Below the pieces are notes generated by a model. It searched no databases. It was not told the DNA's origin and was given only the letters and a program-made list of their open reading frames with translations. Both the position numbers and the translations under genes were made by a program. From the NCBI GenBank assembly GCA_944391355.1, contig CALXTG010000126.1, positions 1 through 6,571 of the forward strand: a stretch of DNA of 6,571 nt, written 5' to 3'. The stretch is from an uncultured Alphaproteobacteria bacterium (lineage in GTDB: Bacteria; Pseudomonadota; Alphaproteobacteria; RF32; CAG-239). This document shows positions 1 to 5,096 of the stretch, piece after piece (position 1 is the stretch's first letter; every line of letters begins with the position of its first letter).

Positions 1-448
1 GTTCGCTTTCGCTCTCGACAACAAAATCAGCCCCGTTTGCTAATAGCCAAGCTCGGTCAGGCGCCGGTGCCGAACCGGCCGCAGCCAGTCTTTGAGCATT
101 TTGTTCATTGATTGCCGCATTAACATCAACATCGACGGAAGACTGAGGGGTCAGATTCTGGTTGGCGACAGCTTTGGCCTGTTCGAGGAATTTGGTGCCG
201 GAGTCAATCGCTTCGTTGGCCGCTTTAATGGTCTGTATCCCTTGTGACATGGCGTCCAACAAGGCGGTTAAATCGGCAGCGCGGTTGTTTAAGGAAGAAG
301 CGGTGTAATAAGAAGAAGGATTATCAATCGCCGAAGAAACTTTAAGGCCGGTCGCTAAGCGATTTTGCACAATATTTTGCTGGCTTGCAATATTTTGCAA
401 GCTCAACAAGTTGCTGCGCATTGACGCTGTTAACGAAATCCCCGACAT
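1..448 (-). CDS. Flagellin, N-terminal part (3' end beyond the window edge)
   Basis: This gene encodes flagellin, the subunit exported through the flagellar type III apparatus and polymerised into the filament. Reading from the ATG at 448 down to base 1 gives 149 uninterrupted codons. Residues 1-98 are a classic flagellin N-terminal helical domain: MRSNLLSLQ at 10-18, RLATGLKVSSAIDNPSSY at 30-47 (the counterpart of the enterobacterial RLSSGLRINSAKDD segment), ASSLNNRAADL at 50-60, and an amphipathic helix with IQTIKAANEAI at 71-81. Residues from about 100 onward (PQSSVDVDVNAAINEQ, later LLANGADFVVESESE) no longer look like the conserved core and probably begin the variable surface-exposed region. 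There is no signal peptide, as expected for flagellar export. The start is supported by AAGAGG eight bases upstream and by homology beginning at residue 1. The C-terminal domain is outside the window. A fla/fli symbol cannot be assigned because paralogues are common. Confidence 0.93.
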   Translation of the reverse strand, partial: MSGISLTASMRSNLLSLQNIASQQNIVQNRLATGLKVSSAIDNPSSYYTASSLNNRAADLTALLDAMSQGIQTIKAANEAIDSGTKFLEQAKAVANQNLTPQSSVDVDVNAAINEQNAQRLAAAGSAPAPDRAWLLANGADFVVESESE

Positions 449-456
449 TCTCTCGG

Positions 457-462
457 CCTCTT
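457..462 (-). promoter_or_regulatory. Shine-Dalgarno of the flagellin gene
   Basis: On the minus strand AAGAGG lies eight bases upstream of the ATG at 448. Together with the conserved flagellin N-terminus it fixes the start codon. Confidence 0.7.
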
Positions 463-498
463 GTTATTCTGGTTTTCCGATACAAACATACTCGGACT

Positions 499-614
499 TG
501 ACTTCCTTCTTTGTCATTCTCCGGCTTGACCGGGGAATCCAGGTCGATAAATTAGCCTTATTATTTAACCTGGATGTTCGGATCAAGTCCGAACATGACG
601 ATAAAAAGAAGTCA
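499..614. repeat. Inverted-repeat element with two hairpin arms (REP/palindromic-element type)
   Basis: The core runs from GTCAT at 513-517 to its complement ATGAC at 595-599. The left arm (516-538) is ATTCTCCGG, loop CTTGA, CCGGGGAAT: nine pairs with one T-G wobble. The right arm (574-596) is ATGTTCGGA, loop TCAAG, TCCGAACAT: nine perfect pairs. The two loops are complementary to each other. ATCCAGGT (537-544) and ACCTGGAT (568-575) are a perfect 8-bp inverted repeat flanking a 23-bp AT-rich centre. Similarity continues outward, TGACTTC at 499-505 matching GAAGTCA at 608-614. The shape and the 'GTCATTC..CTTGA..GAATCCAG' wording match dispersed palindromic repeats that are common in proteobacterial intergenic DNA; that family link is from general knowledge. 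It sits between the kinase and flagellin genes and, if the promoter at 633-661 is used, lies in the flagellin mRNA leader. Neither hairpin is followed by a U-run, so it is not a classical terminator. Confidence 0.8.
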
Positions 615-632
615 AACTATGACAATAGAGAT

Positions 633-661
633 ATCTTATCATAATTTCTCATTCTAATCAA
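633..661 (-). promoter_or_regulatory. Candidate sigma-70 promoter for flagellin
   Basis: On the minus strand TTGATT (661-656) is separated by 17 bases from TAAGAT (638-633), and TG one base upstream of the -10 makes it an extended -10. Transcription would begin near 626, giving a leader of about 178 nucleotides that includes the palindromic element. Each hexamer matches consensus at only four of six positions in an AT-rich stretch. I looked for sigma-28, sigma-54 and CtrA-type sites, which often drive flagellin genes, and found none convincing. Just upstream are the palindrome TGTTAACA (666-673) and the inverted pair ATCTGTT (663-669) / AACAGAT (704-710), which could be an operator. That is a guess. 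Confidence 0.35.
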
Positions 662-737
662 TATCTGTTAACAAATATTTAGCACAACCTCTTTTTCTGT
701 CTAAACAGATTGAACGGTAAGAGTATTTTTTGTCGGA

Positions 738-2159
738 TTAAATTTCCTGAGGCAGATAGATAGTGAAAGTTGTACCGTTATAGCTGTTCGAGGTAACCGT
801 AAGGTTTCCGCGATGCCGGAGTATAATCTGTTTGGCAATTGATAAGCCCAGGCCAGTCCCTTTAATATTCAGATCCTTATGCTCCTGCATTCGGTAGAAA
901 CGTTCGGTCAGCCGCGCCAGATTTTCCGGAGTAATTTTCGGACCCTTGTTATTAATGGCAATAGCGACTGCCGGTCCGCTGCGGACTTTATAGCTTTTGG
1001 ACGGCGGAATGCTTTCGGCCGTGCTGATTTTAATTGTCACATCGCTTTTGCTGACCCCGTATTTTATGGCATTGTCGGTCAGATTCTGAATAATTTGTTT
1101 AATTTGCCGTTCGTCGGCGTTAATCATCGGGATATCTTCGTCATTTTTAACCTTTATGCCGATTTCCCGAGCTTCGGCTTTCAGTGACAAAGCCTGTTGG
1201 ACTTCTTCTGCAAGTTTGACAACATCGGCTTCGCCTTCGGGCTTTTGATCCTGTTCCATCTCAATCCGGGATAAAGATAACAGGTTTTCAATCAGCGCCG
1301 ACATATATTCGGCTTGTTCGGCCATTATCTTAAGAAAAGATTCACGGGCGGCTTCGTCATCTTTGGCGCTGGTCTGCAGGGTCTCGATAAACCCAGAGAT
1401 AATCGACAGCGGCGTACGCAGCTCATGGCTGGCGTTAGCGACAAAGTCCGATTGCATTTTTTCGATTTTAATTGCCTTGGTTAAATCATAAAGAGAAATA
1501 ACCGCCACGGCGCGTCCTTTAGACAGCCAGGGAAGCTGTTTGATGTGGGCATAGAGTTTCTGGTCAACCGGTTTTTTGACATAAAAAATCAGATTCTCAG
1601 AAGCGCTTTCCTTTTTCAATACTCTGGAAACCGCTTCCATAAAGCTGTTGGAATCAAAAACCCGGTCAATGTTTTTATCGGTAATATTTTTTCCGAGAAA
1701 AGTCCGCGCCGACAGATTGGCGCCGAGAATATTGCCGGCGCGGTCAATCATCATAATCGGGTCGGGGAGGGTATCAAGCACTGCAGTATCTGAGATCGTC
1801 TGCGCTTCGAGGATATCGGTCTTATGCGCCCAGAAACTGTGCATGGCGTTAATGGCGCTGACAATTTCTTTGGCATCTTTTTCGGAAAGGGTCATTGCTT
1901 TGCCGTTGACGTCTTCTCCGGTCGAAAGCTTGGTGATGTAGCGTTTGATCTGCTGCATTTCAAAAGTAATCGGAAACAGCAGCAGAACGTTAAATATAAT
2001 AACCGAGGCATAAGAAATAATCGCGGACATCGGCGAAATCAGTTCCAGCAGAACCAGCATGACAAAAACCACCGCGGTAGGGATAGACAATACCAGCACG
2101 CGAATGGCAAATTCCGAGTTTTTTTCAATATTGAAAAGATTTCGTCCCCGTTCAAACAT
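738..2159 (-). CDS. Membrane-bound sensor histidine kinase, PhoR type (PAS-HisKA-HATPase)
   Basis: This is a two-component sensor kinase of 473 residues that should autophosphorylate and pass phosphate to a response regulator. Two membrane segments (about 17-41 and 44-66) form a hairpin with almost no periplasmic loop, so the signal is probably sensed in the membrane, in the cytoplasm or through a partner. A linker leads to a PAS domain (about 124-226; LPDPIMMIDRAGNILGAN). The HisKA domain carries the phospho-acceptor His245 in SHELRTP. The ATPase domain has the N box (QNLTDNAIKYG, Asn359 and Asn363), the F box (ERFYR, 419-423) and the G2 loop GTGLGL (434-439). The G1 box is odd: the usual D-x-G-x-G reads NKGPK (404-408). 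Architecture and length match PhoR, the phosphate-regulon kinase, but no phoB, pst or phoU gene is present here, so the symbol is withheld. The start is supported by AGGAT six bases or fewer upstream and a strong promoter. It is divergent from mutS. Confidence 0.92.
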   Translation of the reverse strand: MFERGRNLFNIEKNSEFAIRVLVLSIPTAVVFVMLVLLELISPMSAIISYASVIIFNVLLLFPITFEMQQIKRYITKLSTGEDVNGKAMTLSEKDAKEIVSAINAMHSFWAHKTDILEAQTISDTAVLDTLPDPIMMIDRAGNILGANLSARTFLGKNITDKNIDRVFDSNSFMEAVSRVLKKESASENLIFYVKKPVDQKLYAHIKQLPWLSKGRAVAVISLYDLTKAIKIEKMQSDFVANASHELRTPLSIISGFIETLQTSAKDDEAARESFLKIMAEQAEYMSALIENLLSLSRIEMEQDQKPEGEADVVKLAEEVQQALSLKAEAREIGIKVKNDEDIPMINADERQIKQIIQNLTDNAIKYGVSKSDVTIKISTAESIPPSKSYKVRSGPAVAIAINNKGPKITPENLARLTERFYRMQEHKDLNIKGTGLGLSIAKQIILRHRGNLTVTSNSYNGTTFTIYLPQEI

Positions 2160-2163
2160 TTCT

Positions 2164-2168
2164 TATCC
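2164..2168 (-). promoter_or_regulatory. Shine-Dalgarno of the kinase gene
   Basis: AGGAT on the minus strand lies just upstream of the ATG at 2159, with AGGA six bases from the start codon. It supports this start. It also falls almost exactly at the transcription start predicted from the adjacent promoter. Confidence 0.6.
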
Positions 2169-2174
2169 TGTGAA

Positions 2175-2204
2175 ATTATAAAAAATTGTGGACTAGCTTG
2201 TAAA
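2175..2204 (-). promoter_or_regulatory. Sigma-70 promoter of the kinase gene
   Basis: On the minus strand TTTACA (2204-2199, five of six consensus bases) and TATAAT (2180-2175, perfect) are separated by 18 bases. This is the best promoter match in the window. It predicts transcription from about 2168, only some eight or nine bases before the ATG, leaving room for little more than the Shine-Dalgarno. Confidence 0.6.
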
Positions 2205-2255
2205 ATCAACTATAGTATAGAACAGTTTTTAAATCACTAATATTTTTGAGAAAAA

Positions 2256-4940
2256 ATGACTGAAACATCCCAAGCAAATATCACCCCGATGATGGCGCAG
2301 TATCTGCAGATTAAAAACGCCCATAAAGACTATCTGCTTTTTTACCGCATGGGTGATTTTTATGAATTGTTTTTTGATGACGCGGTTGTCGCGTCCAAGG
2401 CGCTTGATATAGCCCTCACCAAACGCGGCAAACACGAAAATGCCGATATTCCGATGTGCGGCGTTCCGTTTCATGCTTATGAAAGCTATCTTGCCAAGCT
2501 GATCCGCCAGGGTTATAAAGTGGCGATCTGCGAACAGACCGAAGATCCCAAAGAAGCTAAGAAGCGCGGCGCCAAATCAGTTGTAAGTCGTGCGGTAACC
2601 AGATTGGTGACAGCCGGAACCCTGACCGAAGATCATTTGCTCGATTCTCGAAAAAATAACTTTATTATGGCGGTTCTGCGCCAGAATGAAACGCTGGGTC
2701 TGGCATGGTTGGATGTTTCAACCGGTGATTTTTATACGCAGGAACTTTCCTTAAAGGATAAGAATGACGGTGTAATTCTCAGTTCGGTTTTGGCTCGTCT
2801 GAATCCGGTTGAAATTGTCGTTGCCGATCAGTTTTTGCAGAACCCCGGTATTTTCGGCATTTTGAACGAATATCGCGAGCAGTTGACGGTTCTGCCGCAG
2901 GCGCGTTTTAACAGCGAAAATGCTCACAAAAGGCTGTTGGATGTCTACCGGGTTGCCACTTTAAATTCTTTCGGCAGTTTTTCGCGGGCCGAGATTACCG
3001 CCGCCGGCGTTTTGCTCGATTATATCGAAACAACCCAAAAAGGCAAAATGCCGCGAATAGAAAAACCGGTAAAACTGTTGGAACAGAATGTAATGGAAAT
3101 TGACGGGGCAACCCGCCGCAGCCTGGAGCTTCTCGATTCGCAGACCGGTGATAAATCGGCTTCGCTGCTGGCGGTAATTGACCGTACCGTAACCGGTATC
3201 GGCGCCCGCCTGCTGGTTTCGCGTTTGGCCACGCCTTTGGTCGATATTGACGAGATTAACAAGCGTCTTGACGTAATTGAATTTTTTATAGCTTTTCCGC
3301 AGATTCGCCAAGATTTGCGGGCTTTGTTAAAATCCTGCCCCGATATTGAGCGCGCTTTGTCGCGTATCAGCCTCGGCCGCGGGGGGCCGCGGGATCTTGC
3401 CAATATCCGTCAGGCTCTGGAAATCATTCCCCGTTTAAAAAATCTGCTTCAGTCGGTGGAAAGTTCAAGCACCGAACAAATTGTCCGCCAGCTGCCGCCG
3501 GCCGTACAGAACATCCTCAGCCGCTTTAATGCGCAGAATCAGCTGGTGATGACGCTTGCCAATGCTCTGACCGATGAGCTGCCGCTGCTGGCTCGTGACG
3601 GCGGTTTTGTCCGTAACGGGTATTTTCCGCCTTTAGACGAAGTAAAAACCCTGAAAGACGACAGTCATCAGCTGATCACCCGTTTACAGAGCAAATATGC
3701 CGAACAGACGGGCATTTCCCAGCTGAAAATCAAATATAACAATGTTATTGGCTATTTTATTGAAGTTCCGTCAAAATTTGCGACGGAAATTCTTGCCGAC
3801 AAGAGCTTTATCCATCGCCAGTCCGTATTGAATGCCGCCCGCTTTACAACGGTAGAACTGACCGAACTGGAAAATAATATCCGCGGCGCCGCCGAAAAAG
3901 CATTAGCCATGGAGCTTGAAATTTTTGATAACCTGATAAAAGATGTTCTGACGGCTGCCGATGACATCTCCCGCTCGGCCAAGGCCATGGCTGAATTTGA
4001 CGTCGGAGCTGCGCTGGCTGACTTGGCGGTGGAAAAAAATTACTGTCGCCCCCAAATTGATGAAAGCCTGGTCTTTGACATTAAAAACGGTCGTCATCCG
4101 GTTGTTGAAAACGCCATTGCCAAAGCCCATTCGGGCAGCTTCGTCGGCAATGACTGCTGCCTGAGTGACGACAACAGCAAAATCTGGCTGCTGACCGGTC
4201 CCAATATGGCCGGTAAATCAACTTTCCTGCGGCAAAATGCGATTATAGCCGTGATGGCGCAAATGGGATCTTATGTTCCTTGCGATGCGGCGCATATCGG
4301 TGTGATTGATAAGATATTTTCCCGCGTCGGAGCTTCCGATGATTTGGCCAAGGGACGTTCGACCTTCATGGTTGAAATGGTTGAAACCGCCGCAATTTTG
4401 AATCAGGCCGACGAACGTTCGTTTGTCATTCTTGATGAAATCGGCCGCGGTACCGCGACGTTTGACGGTTTATCCATTGCCTGGGCGGTGGTTGAGCATC
4501 TGCACGAAGTGAACAGATGCCGGGCGTTGTTTGCCACTCACTATCATGAGCTGACAACTCTGACTTCCAAGTTGAACCGTATGTCGCTGCATTGTATGAA
4601 GATTAAAGAATATAATGATGAAGTCATTTTCCTGCATGAAGTTATCAAAGGGGCGGCTGACCGTTCTTACGGCATTCATGTTGCCAAATTGGCCGGACTT
4701 CCTTCGGTCGTTGTGCAGCGTGCCGAACAGGTATTGGAATCTTTAGAAACCGGTGACAAAGAGCAGCAGATTTCCAAATTGGCCGAAGATTTGCCGCTTT
4801 TTGCCAGTCTCAAGCCCAAAGTTGAGGAAAATCCTCAGACTTTGGTTCTTCGGGAAAGCTTGCGGCATCTGAATCCTGACGATCTGTCCCCGCGCGAAGC
4901 GCTGGAAAAACTATATGAGTTGAAAAAGCTCTGCGCCTGA
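2256..4940 (+). CDS. mutS: DNA mismatch repair protein MutS
   Basis: MutS scans newly replicated DNA as a dimer, binds mismatches and small loops, and on ATP binding recruits MutL to start repair. The protein has 894 residues, slightly longer than the roughly 850 of enterobacterial MutS. The mismatch-reading motif is at the N-terminus in FYRMGDFYELFF, with Phe35 and Glu37 as the Phe-x-Glu pair. The connector domain follows from about residue 130 (LAWLDVSTGDFYT), then the lever/clamp core (about 270-570, including IGYFIEVPSKFA near 500). The ABC-type ATPase has Walker A GPNMAGKST (648-656, Lys654), the ST*S-region GRSTFMVEM, Walker B VILDEIGRGT with Asp727 and Glu728, and the THYHEL segment with His762. 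The C-terminal tail ends in a helix (SPREALEKLYELKKL) typical of the tetramerisation region. All key residues are present, so it should be active. The Shine-Dalgarno is weak, but the family N-terminus fits this ATG. mutL is not in the window. Confidence 0.98.
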   Translation: MTETSQANITPMMAQYLQIKNAHKDYLLFYRMGDFYELFFDDAVVASKALDIALTKRGKHENADIPMCGVPFHAYESYLAKLIRQGYKVAICEQTEDPKEAKKRGAKSVVSRAVTRLVTAGTLTEDHLLDSRKNNFIMAVLRQNETLGLAWLDVSTGDFYTQELSLKDKNDGVILSSVLARLNPVEIVVADQFLQNPGIFGILNEYREQLTVLPQARFNSENAHKRLLDVYRVATLNSFGSFSRAEITAAGVLLDYIETTQKGKMPRIEKPVKLLEQNVMEIDGATRRSLELLDSQTGDKSASLLAVIDRTVTGIGARLLVSRLATPLVDIDEINKRLDVIEFFIAFPQIRQDLRALLKSCPDIERALSRISLGRGGPRDLANIRQALEIIPRLKNLLQSVESSSTEQIVRQLPPAVQNILSRFNAQNQLVMTLANALTDELPLLARDGGFVRNGYFPPLDEVKTLKDDSHQLITRLQSKYAEQTGISQLKIKYNNVIGYFIEVPSKFATEILADKSFIHRQSVLNAARFTTVELTELENNIRGAAEKALAMELEIFDNLIKDVLTAADDISRSAKAMAEFDVGAALADLAVEKNYCRPQIDESLVFDIKNGRHPVVENAIAKAHSGSFVGNDCCLSDDNSKIWLLTGPNMAGKSTFLRQNAIIAVMAQMGSYVPCDAAHIGVIDKIFSRVGASDDLAKGRSTFMVEMVETAAILNQADERSFVILDEIGRGTATFDGLSIAWAVVEHLHEVNRCRALFATHYHELTTLTSKLNRMSLHCMKIKEYNDEVIFLHEVIKGAADRSYGIHVAKLAGLPSVVVQRAEQVLESLETGDKEQQISKLAEDLPLFASLKPKVEENPQTLVLRESLRHLNPDDLSPREALEKLYELKKLCA

Positions 4941-4945
4941 TACAA

Positions 4946-4977
4946 GAAAAGGGAATTACGATTGTAATTCCCTTTTC
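4946..4977. terminator. Bidirectional intrinsic terminator between convergent genes
   Basis: GAAAAGGGAATTAC (4946-4959) and its perfect complement GTAATTCCCTTTTC (4964-4977) form a 14-bp stem with a GATT tetraloop, starting six bases after the mutS stop codon. The GGG/CCC run followed by TTTT works in both directions: on the plus strand for mutS, and on the minus strand (CCCTTTTCTTGT) for the surface-protein gene arriving from the right. Confidence 0.88.
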
Positions 4978-5009
4978 CGAGCCAAATCAGAAACTGACTG
5001 AAAAATTCC

Positions 5010-5035
5010 TTATTAATAAAGGCCTTTATCAATAA
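5010..5035. repeat. Near-perfect 26-bp palindrome
   Basis: TTATTAATAAAGG (5010-5022) and CCTTTATCAATAA (5023-5035) are complementary at 12 of 13 positions around the centre AAGGCCTT, with no loop. It lies about 60 bases downstream of the surface-protein stop codon on the minus strand. It lacks a spacer and a following U-run, so it is more like a protein-binding site or a cruciform than a terminator, though it could contribute to 3'-end formation. Confidence 0.6.
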
Positions 5036-5096
5036 TTTCCTCATCAACTGATACAGATATATTCCTCCTTACTCAAAATTCATTAGATAATTGGTT

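Larger units (their letters stand above)
449..737. other. Intergenic region between the kinase and flagellin genes
   Basis: These 289 bases lie downstream of the kinase stop codon and upstream of flagellin, both on the minus strand. They hold the flagellin Shine-Dalgarno, the inverted-repeat element, a candidate promoter and a small 5-bp hairpin (TCTGT, loop CTAA, ACAGA, 696-709) without a U-run. I see no credible gene: the only open frame crossing it on the plus strand reads through the repeat element and antisense to the flagellin start, and has no Shine-Dalgarno. No clear intrinsic terminator for the kinase transcript is visible, so read-through into flagellin cannot be excluded. Confidence 0.7.
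2160..2255. promoter_or_regulatory. Divergent intergenic region, kinase / mutS
   Basis: These 96 AT-rich bases must carry the promoters of both genes. The minus-strand promoter is clear. For mutS the best I can offer on the plus strand is TTGTGG (2186-2191) with TATAGT (2211-2216) at a long 19-base spacing, which is weak. The mutS Shine-Dalgarno is also weak (GAG at 2248-2250, five bases from the ATG). The two promoters would overlap, so mutual interference is possible. Confidence 0.4.

Noticed and set aside
411..644. 77-codon plus-strand open frame at the left intergenic region
   Set aside because: It has no Shine-Dalgarno, starts antisense to the flagellin start and is mostly a translation of the palindromic element, a common artefact of such repeats.
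696..709. Small hairpin TCTGT-CTAA-ACAGA as terminator of the kinase gene
   Set aside because: The stem is only five A/T-rich pairs and is followed by a run of A, not U, on the minus strand.
449..737. Sigma-28, sigma-54 or CtrA site upstream of flagellin
   Set aside because: No GCCGATAA, TGGCAC-N5-TTGC or TTAA-N7-TTAA match was found. The closest, TTAACAGATATTGATTA on the minus strand, breaks the second half-site.
1824..2240. 138-codon plus-strand open frame antisense to the kinase N-terminus and promoter
   Set aside because: It is low-complexity (Asn/Gln/Arg/His-rich) complement of the transmembrane coding region, with no initiation signal.
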